Shown: positions 1 to 8,890 of the stretch, piece by piece
Numbering within the stretch: position 1 is the stretch's first letter
Layout of the letters: every line of letters begins with the position of its first letter
Source of the DNA: an uncultured Bacteroidales bacterium
GTDB lineage: Bacteria > Bacteroidota > Bacteroidia > Bacteroidales > Muribaculaceae
Reading direction: 5' to 3'
Length of the DNA stretch: 64,000 nt
Assembly: GCA_900542185.1 (NCBI GenBank)
Contig: UQMZ01000011.1
Span: 1-64,000, forward strand
Program-made: the position numbers and the translations under genes
The notes under the pieces: model-generated
Told to the model about the DNA's origin: nothing
The model's database searches: none
Seen by the model: only the letters and a program-made list of their open reading frames with translations

Positions 1-1
1 C

Positions 2-424
2 GTGCCTGGATTGAGACTGGGCGTTTTCGCCACAGCTGACCGGGATGTCATCGCACGTATGAAAAAAGACGTGGCTATATGGAACATCAATTCTTTTGCC
101 GAATTTTACATGCAGATATACGGTAAGTATGAAAACGACTACCATAAGGCTTGTCTCAGGTTCATAGCGGAGCGTGAGCGATTCTTCGGATTGCTGCAGG
201 ACATACCTTATCTACATGTCATGCCATCTCAAGCCAATTATTTCCTGTGCGAGGTCATTGACAGATTCACCTCAAAGGAGCTGACGCAGATTCTGCTTGA
301 CCATGACGTGATGATCAGCAACTGCGGACGCAAAAAGAAAATGAGTGACCGAAATCTTATTCGTCTTGCCGTACGCTCCCGGAGCGACAACGACAGACTA
401 ATTGCTATTCTTAAATCCATTTGA
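2..424 (+). CDS. PLP-dependent aminotransferase (class I/II), C-terminal part only
   Basis: The reading frame is open from the first bases of the window, so the start lies to the left and only the last 140 or so residues are present. The fragment opens with PGLRLGVFA, which resembles the segment after the PLP lysine in fold-type I aminotransferases of the histidinol-phosphate aminotransferase / CobD type, and ends with the usual small C-terminal domain (an LIRLAVRS strand near the end). A substrate cannot be assigned from this part. It ends one base before the next gene, so the two are probably co-transcribed and may act on the same amino-acid-derived metabolite. The family is fairly sure, the function is open. 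Confidence 0.7.
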   Translation: MPGLRLGVFATADRDVIARMKKDVAIWNINSFAEFYMQIYGKYENDYHKACLRFIAERERFFGLLQDIPYLHVMPSQANYFLCEVIDRFTSKELTQILLDHDVMISNCGRKKKMSDRNLIRLAVRSRSDNDRLIAILKSI

Positions 425-425
425 C

Positions 426-1334
426 ATGCGGATAGTAACTGACAACGAAATAATGAGTCTCGGCATCCGGCCCGAAAAATGTGTGGATATGGTCCGCGAA
501 TCATTCCTGATGAAGAACCGTGCCATGTTGCCTCCCAAAATCTCGCTTCATCCACGTGGCTCGGATTTCATTAATACAATGCCTTGCATTCTTCCCGAGG
601 AGTATCACACGTTCGGCTGCAAGGTTGTGTCGCGTGTCAAAGGGACTCATCCGGCACTGAAGAGCAAGATGATGATGTTCGATACCCTTACGGGCGAGAT
701 GACATGCCTGATAGATACCGACTGGATTACTGCCATGCGTACCGGAGCGGTCGCGGCACTTGCCATCAACACTCTAAGAAACAGCAACGCGCACATATAC
801 TCGTTTATCGGGCTCGGAGCCATGGGACATTCCACACTCGATTGTTTTCTCGCCACCAACCAGGACAGGAATCTTACAGTGCGTCTTAAACGGTACAAGG
901 ATCACACCGATAAAACTATGGACCGTTATGCCGGATTCAAAAATGTAACATGGGAAATAGCCGACAGCAATACAGATCTGGTGTCGGATGCCGATGTCGT
1001 GGTATCATGCATCACCGATGCCGACGGTCTGTTGGTCGAGGATGACAACCTTTTCAAACCCGGGGTACTTGTCGTGCCGGTGCATACGCGGGGATTCCAG
1101 AACTGCGACCTTGTCTTCGACAAGGTATTCGCAGACGACGAAGGGCATGTTAATGGATTCAGATACTTTGACCGGTTCAGACAGTTCGGGGAAATGTCGG
1201 ATGTATTGAGCGGTAAAATCCAGGGACGCATCTCCGACGACGAGCGAATTCTATCATACAACATAGGTCTGGGGCTGCATGATGTCCTTTTCGCATATAA
1301 TATTTTAAGTATGCTCGACACTTGTCATCCCTGA
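426..1334 (+). CDS. Ornithine cyclodeaminase / mu-crystallin family NAD(P)-binding protein
   Basis: This 302-residue protein starts at MRIVTDNEI. An upstream in-frame start at 402 would overlap the aminotransferase and adds nothing resembling the family. The N-terminal half carries the family pattern (a KCVDMVRESF helix, then PPKISLHP, then an FGCKVVSR strand and a TAMRTGAVAAL segment), followed by a Rossmann fold with GLGAMGHS near residue 130. Family members deaminate ornithine or reduce cyclic imines, and several sit in biosynthetic clusters. Coupling to an aminotransferase one base upstream suggests a two-enzyme amino-acid step, for example in surface-polysaccharide or secondary-metabolite synthesis, but this is inference. 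The gene ends about 45 bases from a convergent minus-strand gene. Confidence 0.75.
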   Translation: MRIVTDNEIMSLGIRPEKCVDMVRESFLMKNRAMLPPKISLHPRGSDFINTMPCILPEEYHTFGCKVVSRVKGTHPALKSKMMMFDTLTGEMTCLIDTDWITAMRTGAVAALAINTLRNSNAHIYSFIGLGAMGHSTLDCFLATNQDRNLTVRLKRYKDHTDKTMDRYAGFKNVTWEIADSNTDLVSDADVVVSCITDADGLLVEDDNLFKPGVLVVPVHTRGFQNCDLVFDKVFADDEGHVNGFRYFDRFRQFGEMSDVLSGKIQGRISDDERILSYNIGLGLHDVLFAYNILSMLDTCHP

Positions 1335-1377
1335 AGCCTTGGTTACTAATCACCGACGGCTTGAATAACAATCTCGA

Positions 1378-2199
1378 CTATCGGACAGTGTCGGGCTCCG
1401 CAGGTTTCGGTGCCGGGCGCGATGGCTTGGAGAGGCGGCGCTGGGAATTGACGCGGTAGTAGGTGGTGGAGTCGTAGGGCTCCTTCACCAACTGTATCGA
1501 GTCGAGGAAAACGGGCAGTTCCTGAGGCTTGCGGGCGTTGAGGTAACCGAAAACTCGCTTTAGCTTCATGCCGGTGTCAGTCTGGCATATCACCTCTATC
1601 TTCCGCTGGCTGCCGGACGTGCGCGACACGTATGATATGGTACCGTCCGTGTATTCCACACCCATCACTACGCCCATGTCGGAAGGTGTACGGGTACGCA
1701 TCATCCATTTCAACTGAGTGCCCTTGTCGGCTTCGGCCACCGGCACCGAGAAACGCAGCACGTTGCTGCCTGACTTCTCCCATATCACTGCCGTTCGGCG
1801 GTAAGGCCAGATGTCGTCAAGCTGCACATCCACTTCCTTCATGCTGCCGCTTTTTTTGGCCAGTTCCCTCTGACGGGCAGCCAGGGCACGGTTTATCTCT
1901 GCGTCCAGCTTGTAATAGGCGTCGACGTTATGGCCGTACCAGCTCAAAGTGGAATCGAAGTCCTCGCGGCTCACCTTGTGCCGCTTCAATACACCCTCCA
2001 CCATGCGCTCGCGCATCTCCTCACGGCTGCCTATATCCTGCTGCCCGCTGTTCAGATAGGCCTCGGCAAGCTCCATGTCGGCCACTATGCCGGCCATCTC
2101 CTTGTCGCTCATCACATGACGCGGACGGCGCACGCATCCGGCCATCACGACCATGCATGCCGCCAACATGGCTATCGATCCTACCTTAAACAGTTTCAC
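1378..2199 (-). CDS. DUF4296 domain lipoprotein
   Basis: This 273-residue protein has a lipoprotein signal: a short basic start, a hydrophobic stretch and the lipobox VMAGC, with Cys near residue 21. A helical DUF4296 domain follows (roughly residues 30-115, with MADMELAEAYL-type and SREDFDSTLSWY segments), and then a beta-rich second half of about 150 residues. DUF4296 lipoproteins are common in Bacteroidales beside lspA, as here, where lspA lies 42 bases upstream on the same strand. The C-terminal tail is rich in Pro, Arg and Ser. The function of the family is not known. The cargo may be an envelope factor whose own maturation depends on the neighbouring signal peptidase II. Confidence 0.75.
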   Translation of the reverse strand: MKLFKVGSIAMLAACMVVMAGCVRRPRHVMSDKEMAGIVADMELAEAYLNSGQQDIGSREEMRERMVEGVLKRHKVSREDFDSTLSWYGHNVDAYYKLDAEINRALAARQRELAKKSGSMKEVDVQLDDIWPYRRTAVIWEKSGSNVLRFSVPVAEADKGTQLKWMMRTRTPSDMGVVMGVEYTDGTISYVSRTSGSQRKIEVICQTDTGMKLKRVFGYLNARKPQELPVFLDSIQLVKEPYDSTTYYRVNSQRRLSKPSRPAPKPAEPDTVR

Positions 2200-2241
2200 G
2201 CTATTAATTTTGAATTCTGAAAGTTGAATGTTAAATGGGAA

Positions 2242-2976
2242 TTACTGCTTCCCGTCCTTATTCACATTCTTCTTAACTTTCTCAACTTTTTCAACTTTAT
2301 CAACTCCCTTACCGTTAGTAAGGATTGCATACGCTACGCCTGTGTCGCGGCTGTAGAAGAGTATCAGCATGGCCACGCCCACACATATCGCGGCATCGGC
2401 CACATTGAAGATGTAGGCGAAGAACTCGTAATACTTGCCGCCCACAAACGGCATCCAGTCAGGCCATACGAAGTCGAACAGCGGGAAATACATCATGTCC
2501 ACCACGCGTCCCTCGAACCATGTGGAATACCCTCCGTCAGGCGGAAACAGCTGTGCCGTTTCAGGCGGGAAAGGGTCGTTGAAGATAACACCGTAGAACA
2601 CGCAGTCGAATATATTGCCAGCGGCTCCGGCCGCTATCAGCGCGACTGAAACTAAGAAGCCGCGCCGCAGGCCATCCATGCGCACCATCTTCACCAGGCA
2701 CCATATCAGCAGCCCAACCACGATGATGCGACCGAATGTCAGCACAAGCTTATTCCAGAGCTCCATGCCGAACGCCATGCCGTTGTTCTCGATAAACTTC
2801 AGGTGCCACCACGAAGTGATGGGCAAGTCCTCGCCCATATAGAACGAGGTCTTGACCCATATCTTTATTATCTGATCCACGAGCAGCACGGCCAATATCA
2901 CGGCCGTAACCACCCATGCCGACGTGCGGACCCGGCTGTCAGTCGCGGGTGACGCGAGCGTTGATCTTTCTGCCAT
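2242..2976 (-). CDS. lspA: Lipoprotein signal peptidase II
   Basis: LspA is the inner-membrane aspartyl protease that cleaves prolipoproteins after lipidation. Four membrane segments are visible. The conserved FIENNGMAFG motif is near residue 61, the catalytic Asp in GNIFD is about residue 124, and the second catalytic Asp in FNVADAAICVG is about residue 194. A loop of about 45 residues between the last two segments is longer than in E. coli and is usual in Bacteroidetes. The start lies inside the end of ileS, a 38-base overlap in another frame. The protein ends in a low-complexity Lys/Val/Glu tail of about 20 residues (from residue 224) that is not part of the enzyme core. The many lipoproteins in this window are its likely substrates. 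Confidence 0.93.
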   Translation of the reverse strand: MAERSTLASPATDSRVRTSAWVVTAVILAVLLVDQIIKIWVKTSFYMGEDLPITSWWHLKFIENNGMAFGMELWNKLVLTFGRIIVVGLLIWCLVKMVRMDGLRRGFLVSVALIAAGAAGNIFDCVFYGVIFNDPFPPETAQLFPPDGGYSTWFEGRVVDMMYFPLFDFVWPDWMPFVGGKYYEFFAYIFNVADAAICVGVAMLILFYSRDTGVAYAILTNGKGVDKVEKVEKVKKNVNKDGKQ

Positions 2977-5900
2977 CTATGTCAAGTTCATTTACACCTT
3001 CGCCTTCCAGCGTCTCCACCAGCACAACGTCGTTGGCCAGCACCTGCTCGGCCAGATAAGTGCCGAATTCCTTCAGCGCCTCGCGCACCTCGGGTACGTC
3101 CTGCAGCTCTACCTTCACCTTATTGGTGATGTCGAAGTCACTCTCCTTGCGGATGTTCTGTATACGGTTCACCAGTTCGCGCGCCATACCCTCGTTGCGG
3201 AGTTCGGGCGTCACTGTCACGTCGAGTGCCACGGTCATCAGTCCGGCGTTGGATACCTGCCATCCGGGTATGTCCTCGGTGGTGATCTCCACGTCGTCGA
3301 GCGTAACCACAGGCTCGCCTGGCAGCGAGGCGAACTTATACTCGCCGTTGCCTTCAAGCTCGGAGATGGCGGCTGCGTCCATCGCCATGATGGCGCGGCC
3401 CAGGTCCTTCATTATCTTGCCATAGCGCGGGCCGAGCTTCTTGAAGTCCGCCTTCACCTTCTTCACCAGACCGCTCTCGGCGTTGTCCACAATCTTCATT
3501 TCCTTGACGTTGACTTCGCTCAGGATCACGTCCATTACGGCCTCCAGGGCCTTGCGCTGATGCTCGTTCATGACGGGCACGAGCAGCGTCTGCAACGGCT
3601 GGCGCACTTTCAGGTTCACCTTGCGGCGCAGTGCCAATACCGACGATGTCACATCCTGTGCCAGAGCCATGCGCTCCTCCAGGTCCTTGTCTATCAGCGC
3701 GGGATCACTGACAGGGAAATTCGCCAAGTGTACCGACGCATAACCGTCCGGCTCGATAGCCGGGGCCATCAGGTCGCCGTACAGACGGTCGCTGTAGAAG
3801 GGCGAGAAGGGAGCCATCAGCAACGCGATGGTCTTCAGGCACTCGTATAGCGTCTGATATGCAGCCAGCTTGTCTGTATCCATCTCCCCTGCCCAGAAAC
3901 GGCGGCGGTTCAGCCGCACGTACCAGTTGGAGAGGTGGTCGTTCACGAACGTGTCGATGGCGCGTGCGGCGCGTGTAGGCTCGTAGTCGTCCAGGTCGGC
4001 CGTAACTTCGGCTGTCAGCGAATGCAGCAGCGACAATATCCAGCGGTCTATCTCGGGACGCTCGGCCACAGGCACCTGTGCCTCCGTGCCGGTGAACCCG
4101 TCAACGTTGGCATAAAGGGCGAAGAACTTGTATGTGTTGTACAGCGTGCCGAACAGCTTGCGGCTCACCTCGGTCACTCCGGCCTCGTCATATTTCAGGT
4201 TGTCCCAGGGCGACGAGTTGCTGATCATGTACCAGCGCACGGGGTCCACGCCGAACCGCTCGATGTTGTCGAAGGGATTGATGGCGTTACCCAGTCGCTT
4301 GGACATCTTCATGCCGTTCTTGTCCAGCACTAAGCCGTTGCTTATCACGGCCTTGTATGCCACGGAGTCGAACACCATGCCGGCTATGGCATGCAACGTG
4401 AAGAACCATCCGCGGGTCTGATCCACGCCCTCGGCGATGAAATCGGCGGGGTAAACCTCGCCGCTGTCAAGCAGCTCCTTGTTCTCGAATGGGTAGTGTA
4501 TCTGCGCGTAAGGCATGGCGCCCGAATCGAACCATACGTCAATCAAGTCGAGCTCGCGGCGCATGGGCTTGCCTGAGGGCGACACCAATACGATACGGTC
4601 CACGTACGGACGGTGCATGTCTATCTTCTCATAGTTCTCCTTGCTCATGTCGCCGGGGACGAAACCGTTCTTGGTGATGGGGTTCTCGGCCATCACGCCG
4701 GCGTCCACAGCCTTGTCTATTTCGCGGCACAGTTCCTCGTAGCTGCCGATTATCATCTCCTCGGCGCCGTCCTCGGTGCGCCAGATAGGCAGCGGAGTAC
4801 CCCAGTAGCGCGAGCGCGACAGGTTCCAGTCCTGCACGTTCTCCAGCCACTTGCCGAAGCGGCCCGAACCGGTGGCTGCAGGCTTCCACTTGATAGTGTC
4901 GTTCAGTTCCATCAGACGCGCGCGGGCATCGGGCGTGCGGATGAACCAGCTGTCAAGCGGATAATAGAGCACGGGCTTGTCGGTGCGCCAGCAGTGCGGG
5001 TAGTTGTGTACATGCTTCTCGGTCTTGAAGGCTTTGCCCTCTTTCTTCAGCTCTACGCACAGCTCCAGGTTCAGGTCGTCGGCGGCCGATGCGGCTGCCT
5101 CGTCGTATTTGCCACCCTCGTTGAACTTCGGGTCGTAAGCGTTCTTGACGTATGCGCCGGCGTGATTCGAATACAGAGGCACGTCAACGCACTTCTCGAC
5201 AAAGCTTTCCGCTAAGTCCTCTACGGGATAGAAACGTCCCTGCAGGTCCACCATAGGGCGTGTCTCCCCGCGCTTGTTTATCAGATACAGCGGCGGGATA
5301 TTGGCGGCCTTGGCCACCTTGGCGTCGTCAGCACCGAACGTAGGCGCGATGTGTACGATTCCCGTACCGTCCTCGGTCGTCACGTAGTCGCCGGGTATCA
5401 CGCGGAATGCCTCGCTCTCCAGCTCCACGAACTTGTAGCGGTCAACGCCGTACACCTTGTCGGGATGCGCCTCGGCATACTTGCGCACGTATTCGGGCGA
5501 ATGGTCGTCGAGTTTCTCTGTCGGCTTCACCCAGGGCATCAGCTGCTTGTAGTGCATGCCTACCAGGTCCATGCCGTTCCATTTGCCGACGATGCGATAA
5601 GGCACTACCTTGTTGCCCGGAGTCCAGGCCTCCATATCGGCCTCGGCACCCTCCTTCTTGAAGTACCCCTTCACCAGTTCCTCGGCCATCACGACGGTAA
5701 TTTTCTCGCCGGTGTAGGGGTTGTAGGTCTGCACGGCCACATACTCGAACTTCGGGCCTACGCAGAGGGCCGTGTTCGATGGAAGTGTCCAGGGCGTGGT
5801 GGTCCATGCCAGGAAACAGGGACGGCCCCAGCCGGTCATCTCGGGCTTCGGGTCGACTATGTCGAACAGCACCGTGGCCGTCAGGTCCTTCACGTCGCGG

Positions 5901-6508
5901 TAGCATCCGGGCTGGTTCAGCTCGTGGCTGCTAAGTCCCGTGCCGGCGGCGGGGCTGTAGGGCTGGATGGTATAGCCTTTATACAGGTAGCCCTTCTGAT
6001 ACAGCTGTTTCAGCAGCCACCACAGGGTCTCCATGTATTTGGAGTCGTAGGTGATATAAGGATTGTCCAGGTCCACCCAGTAACCCATCTTATGGGTCAG
6101 GTCGGTCCATTCCTTGGTGTATTTCATCACCTCGCGGCGGCAGGCGGCGTTGTACTCGTCCACGCTTATCTTCTTGCCGATATCCTCCTTGGTGATGCCG
6201 AGGTTCTTCTCCACGCCGAGTTCCACGGGAAGTCCGTGGGTATCCCAGCCGGCCTTGCGCTTCACATGGAAACCCTTCATGGTCTTGTAGCGGCACACTA
6301 TGTCCTTGATGGTGCGCGCCATTACGTGATGGATGCCGGGCATACCGTTGGCCGACGGCGGTCCCTCGTAGAACACGAACGACGGACATCCCTCGCGCTC
6401 CTTCATGCTGCGCTCAAACAGGTTGTGGCTGTCCCACTCCCCGAGCACCTCTTTATTTACATTGCTCAGATTCAGCTGGCTGCTGTATTCCTTGAATTTC
6501 TTATCCAT
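2939..6508 (-). CDS. ileS: Isoleucyl-tRNA synthetase
   Basis: This 1189-residue class Ia aminoacyl-tRNA synthetase attaches isoleucine to tRNA-Ile. The nucleotide-binding motif appears as MPGIHHVMA near residue 57, a Bacteroidetes-style variant of HIGH, and KMSKR is at residues 734-738. Between them lie the editing (CP1) domain, with TTPWTLPSN-type elements, and the GWDTHGLPVE segment. The C-terminal third is the anticodon-binding region plus a long extension, as in the longer archaeal/eukaryal-like IleS class. The gene lies 21 bases after ddl and overlaps lspA by 38 bases, so ddl-ileS-lspA-DUF4296 is probably one transcript. Confidence 0.97.
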   Translation of the reverse strand: MDKKFKEYSSQLNLSNVNKEVLGEWDSHNLFERSMKEREGCPSFVFYEGPPSANGMPGIHHVMARTIKDIVCRYKTMKGFHVKRKAGWDTHGLPVELGVEKNLGITKEDIGKKISVDEYNAACRREVMKYTKEWTDLTHKMGYWVDLDNPYITYDSKYMETLWWLLKQLYQKGYLYKGYTIQPYSPAAGTGLSSHELNQPGCYRDVKDLTATVLFDIVDPKPEMTGWGRPCFLAWTTTPWTLPSNTALCVGPKFEYVAVQTYNPYTGEKITVVMAEELVKGYFKKEGAEADMEAWTPGNKVVPYRIVGKWNGMDLVGMHYKQLMPWVKPTEKLDDHSPEYVRKYAEAHPDKVYGVDRYKFVELESEAFRVIPGDYVTTEDGTGIVHIAPTFGADDAKVAKAANIPPLYLINKRGETRPMVDLQGRFYPVEDLAESFVEKCVDVPLYSNHAGAYVKNAYDPKFNEGGKYDEAAASAADDLNLELCVELKKEGKAFKTEKHVHNYPHCWRTDKPVLYYPLDSWFIRTPDARARLMELNDTIKWKPAATGSGRFGKWLENVQDWNLSRSRYWGTPLPIWRTEDGAEEMIIGSYEELCREIDKAVDAGVMAENPITKNGFVPGDMSKENYEKIDMHRPYVDRIVLVSPSGKPMRRELDLIDVWFDSGAMPYAQIHYPFENKELLDSGEVYPADFIAEGVDQTRGWFFTLHAIAGMVFDSVAYKAVISNGLVLDKNGMKMSKRLGNAINPFDNIERFGVDPVRWYMISNSSPWDNLKYDEAGVTEVSRKLFGTLYNTYKFFALYANVDGFTGTEAQVPVAERPEIDRWILSLLHSLTAEVTADLDDYEPTRAARAIDTFVNDHLSNWYVRLNRRRFWAGEMDTDKLAAYQTLYECLKTIALLMAPFSPFYSDRLYGDLMAPAIEPDGYASVHLANFPVSDPALIDKDLEERMALAQDVTSSVLALRRKVNLKVRQPLQTLLVPVMNEHQRKALEAVMDVILSEVNVKEMKIVDNAESGLVKKVKADFKKLGPRYGKIMKDLGRAIMAMDAAAISELEGNGEYKFASLPGEPVVTLDDVEITTEDIPGWQVSNAGLMTVALDVTVTPELRNEGMARELVNRIQNIRKESDFDITNKVKVELQDVPEVREALKEFGTYLAEQVLANDVVLVETLEGEGVNELDIDGRKINARVTRD

Positions 6509-6529
6509 GGCTGTCTTATATCAGTCTTG

Positions 6530-7732
6530 TTAACGTTTGCCGCCTTTGGTACCCTTCGCACCCTTGACGCCGCCGCCCAGAGCGAAGATGTTGCTGTCGT
6601 ATGTGAATGTCTTGCGGTCCTGCAGGCGCTTGCGCTTCAGCGCTAATTGCACCAGACGGTCCATCAGCTGCTCGAAGCTGATGCCGCTGGCCTCCCACAG
6701 ATAGAAGCTCAGCGAACCGGGTATGGTGTTGATTTCGTTCACGTAGATGGCGCCGTCCTTCTCATCGATCATCACGTCGACGCGGCTCACGCCGTGGCAG
6801 CTCAGCACGCGGAAGGTCTCGCCCGCTATGTGGCGTATCTTCTCGCTCACGGCCTCGGACAGGTCGGCCGGGATGCGCTTATCGCTGCTCTGCATACCGG
6901 CGTCCGTCTTGGTGCCGCCCATGTATTTGTCCTCGTAGCTCAGGAAGTCGCCGCTCTTGATAGGCTCCTCGCAGACAGAGCTCTGATGCTCGTCGGCATC
7001 ACCCAATACCGAGCAGTTTATCTCCTTCAGCTGCTCCACCATGTGCTCGACGATGATTCGCTCGGCAAACTTGGTGGCGTTGTCTATGGCCTCGGTCAGC
7101 GCGGCGCGGTCCGATGCCTTGCTGATTCCCACGCTCGAGCCTAAGTTGGCCGGCTTCACGATAACGGGATAGCCAAGCTCCTTCTCGACCTTGTCCAGCC
7201 ATGCCTCGTGGTCCTGCTGCCACTGGTAGTCGGTAAACCATACGTAGTCCACCACGGGAATGCCTTCCGATTTCAGTATCATCTTCATGGTGATCTTGTC
7301 CATGCCGTTGGCGCTGCTCAGGGTGTCGCAGCCGGCGAACGGGATGCCGATGGTCTCAAGCACGCCCTCGAAGATGCCGTCCTCGCCGTGGGTGCCGTGC
7401 AGCACGGGAATGGCCGCATGCAGCGTGGCTACAACAGGATTCTTCTTGCCGAACAGACCGCCGCCCGGGTTGGCTTTGTACAGATTGTAATCACCATATT
7501 CGGGACGCATGTACACCTCCTCGCTCGCCGCCGTCAGCGCGTTCATGTCGCGGTAATTGCGGATGTCGAGCAACTGCGGGCCGGTGTACCACCTGCCCTG
7601 CTTCGAGATGTAGATAGGAATTATCTCATACTTATCCTTATTGAAAGCGTTGATGGCCTGCAGCGCCGAGATCACCGAGATCTCGTGCTCCACCGACCGT
7701 CCTCCGAAAAATACTGCTACGTTGGTCTTCAT
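6530..7732 (-). CDS. ddl: D-alanine--D-alanine ligase (ATP-grasp)
   Basis: This cytoplasmic enzyme makes the D-Ala-D-Ala dipeptide for peptidoglycan. The protein has an N-terminal VFFGGRSVEHEISVISA motif, a central ATP-grasp fold (VKPANLGSSVGISKA near residue 200) and the C-terminal metal/substrate motif YVNEINTIPGSLSFYLW near residue 335. At 400 residues it is longer than typical Ddl (about 310-330), with inserted segments in the first half and a tail ending in a Gly/Lys repeat (VKG, AKG, TKG) in the last 15 residues. The serine in the PGSLSFY segment and the overall pattern fit a ligase rather than a VanA-type D-lactate enzyme, but specificity was not tested. The leader upstream is A-rich and carries a -7-like box. 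Confidence 0.88.
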   Translation of the reverse strand: MKTNVAVFFGGRSVEHEISVISALQAINAFNKDKYEIIPIYISKQGRWYTGPQLLDIRNYRDMNALTAASEEVYMRPEYGDYNLYKANPGGGLFGKKNPVVATLHAAIPVLHGTHGEDGIFEGVLETIGIPFAGCDTLSSANGMDKITMKMILKSEGIPVVDYVWFTDYQWQQDHEAWLDKVEKELGYPVIVKPANLGSSVGISKASDRAALTEAIDNATKFAERIIVEHMVEQLKEINCSVLGDADEHQSSVCEEPIKSGDFLSYEDKYMGGTKTDAGMQSSDKRIPADLSEAVSEKIRHIAGETFRVLSCHGVSRVDVMIDEKDGAIYVNEINTIPGSLSFYLWEASGISFEQLMDRLVQLALKRKRLQDRKTFTYDSNIFALGGGVKGAKGTKGGKR

Positions 7733-7798
7733 TTTATTTTGCTTATGCTTTTCTTTAGCTTTTGCTTACGTTTTTTCTTAAGCTTTTTTCTCAAACTG

Positions 7799-7806
7799 CA
7801 AAATTA
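7799..7806 (-). promoter_or_regulatory. Candidate -7 box for the ddl-ileS-lspA transcript
   Basis: On the minus strand this reads TAATTTTG, a perfect match to the Bacteroides -7 consensus TAnnTTTG, about 67 bases before the ddl start. No TTTG is found at the usual 19-21 base spacing, so the call rests on the -7 box alone. The leader between box and gene is a purine-rich run of AAGC/AAAA repeats with no stable hairpin. Confidence 0.4.
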
Positions 7807-7840
7807 ACAAAAATCCGCGACATATCAATCACAAAAGTGG

Positions 7841-7871
7841 TTAAGAACCGATTAAGAGCCATTTAAGAACC
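7841..7871. promoter_or_regulatory. Three direct repeats of TTAAGARCC at 11-base period (possible operator)
   Basis: TTAAGAACC, TTAAGAGCC and TTAAGAACC start at 7841, 7852 and 7863, exactly 11 bases apart and hence on the same face of the helix. They lie between the divergent ddl and Abi_2 promoters, 61-91 bases upstream of the Abi_2 -33 region. The arrangement looks like a binding array for a regulator, but no regulator gene is adjacent and the binding is inferred only. Confidence 0.4.
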
Positions 7872-7931
7872 ATTAATCACGTATTTTTGCGGGGTTATAC
7901 TCGGAACTTTTACGCTGTTTTGCTTGGAATG

Positions 7932-7963
7932 TTTCCTTATATCACAGATTATTTGTAATTTTG
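7932..7963 (+). promoter_or_regulatory. Promoter of the Abi_2 gene
   Basis: TAATTTTG at 7956-7963 matches the Bacteroides -7 box exactly, and TTTC at 7932-7935 sits 20 bases upstream at the -33 position (one mismatch to TTTG). Transcription would begin near 7970, which excludes the TTG codon at 7961 as a start and supports the ATG at 7982, with a leader of only about 12 bases. Confidence 0.5.
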
Positions 7964-7981
7964 CATAATTCAAATCTGTAC

Positions 7982-8860
7982 ATGGTGAAGTCAGCAACAA
8001 CAATAGACCAACAGCTCGAACTCCTGAGATCAAGAGGTCTTACTGTCAACGACGCTGACAAGGCTCGTGAAATCCTTCTTGATATCGGATATTACCGTAT
8101 TGGCTTTTACCTGTTTCCCTTTGAAAGATCATATCCCGAACTCCGAAACCGGACACACGAGTATATCAAGGGTGCATCGTTCGAGGATGCGGTAAATCTC
8201 TATTATTTCGATTTTGACCTCCGTCTGTTGCTCATGCGCTACCTCAACAGAATCGAGATAGCTTTCCGCACTTCGCTCATATACAATCTCTCCAACAAGT
8301 ATAACTCAAATCCGATATGGTTTGTGAGTCCGGCAGTCGTCAATCGTCCCTATGCACGTGAGTTTGAGAGTAAAGTCTATACCTCGGACTTCAAGCGAAA
8401 TCCGATTATTCACCGCCACCATCAGAACAATCCCAACGACCGCTTCGCTCCGGCGTGGAAGACTCTCGAATTTATGACCTTCGGAGCAGTAATGAAGCTT
8501 TATGAACAGTTAAAAGATCCTGATGACAAAATCTTCGTCGCCCATGAGTTCGGCATCCGTCAGGTCGTTACTTTCGAGAGCTATATGCGCACCATCCGGC
8601 AAGTCCGCAATGTGTGTGCCCACGGGCTGTTGCTTTATGATATGCGATTGACACTGCGTATCAATCGAGGTCCTGCCAGACAGACACCTCAGGAGTCGGG
8701 CAACATAGTGGGTGCTCTGCGCGTTATTAAGTATATCATGGGGCAAGTATCCGCGAATCGTGCCGCCGAATTGAGCAATTCGATTTGTTCTCTCTACAAT
8801 AGACTATGTATTAAATCGCCCAACTTGAAGCCACTGATTCCTGATTTATCCACGATATGA
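7982..8860 (+). CDS. Abi_2 family (AbiF/AbiD-like) abortive infection protein
   Basis: This 292-residue cytoplasmic protein belongs to the Abi_2 family of phage-resistance proteins. The start is placed at MVKSATTIDQQ because the promoter -7 box covers the earlier TTG. Family features are the N-terminal SRGLTV...DIGYYRIGFYLFPF segment (residues 17-47), an FDLRLLLMRYLNRIEIAFR helix (79-96) and, near residue 209, RNVCAH, an R-x4-H motif of the kind that forms the active site of HEPN ribonucleases. The gene stands alone, unlike its operon-bound neighbours, and its region is AT-richer. It is followed after 30 bases by the promoter of a candidate small RNA, which could be its antitoxin. Membership of the family is solid. 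RNase activity and phage defence are inferred. Confidence 0.85.
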   Translation: MVKSATTIDQQLELLRSRGLTVNDADKAREILLDIGYYRIGFYLFPFERSYPELRNRTHEYIKGASFEDAVNLYYFDFDLRLLLMRYLNRIEIAFRTSLIYNLSNKYNSNPIWFVSPAVVNRPYAREFESKVYTSDFKRNPIIHRHHQNNPNDRFAPAWKTLEFMTFGAVMKLYEQLKDPDDKIFVAHEFGIRQVVTFESYMRTIRQVRNVCAHGLLLYDMRLTLRINRGPARQTPQESGNIVGALRVIKYIMGQVSANRAAELSNSICSLYNRLCIKSPNLKPLIPDLSTI

Positions 8861-8890
8861 GTTTTTTAGCGCGAATTTTTCTCTGAAAAT

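Noticed and set aside
5351..6646. Long open frame of 431 codons opposite ileS
   Set aside because: It is antisense to a sure gene, has no start context or family pattern, and shows the His/Val/Gln-rich look of a shadow frame in GC-biased coding DNA.
6530..7732. Vancomycin-resistance type (VanA/B) ligase
   Set aside because: The longer size comes from insertions and a tail. No vanH or vanX neighbours exist and the gene is in a housekeeping operon, so an ordinary Ddl is more likely.
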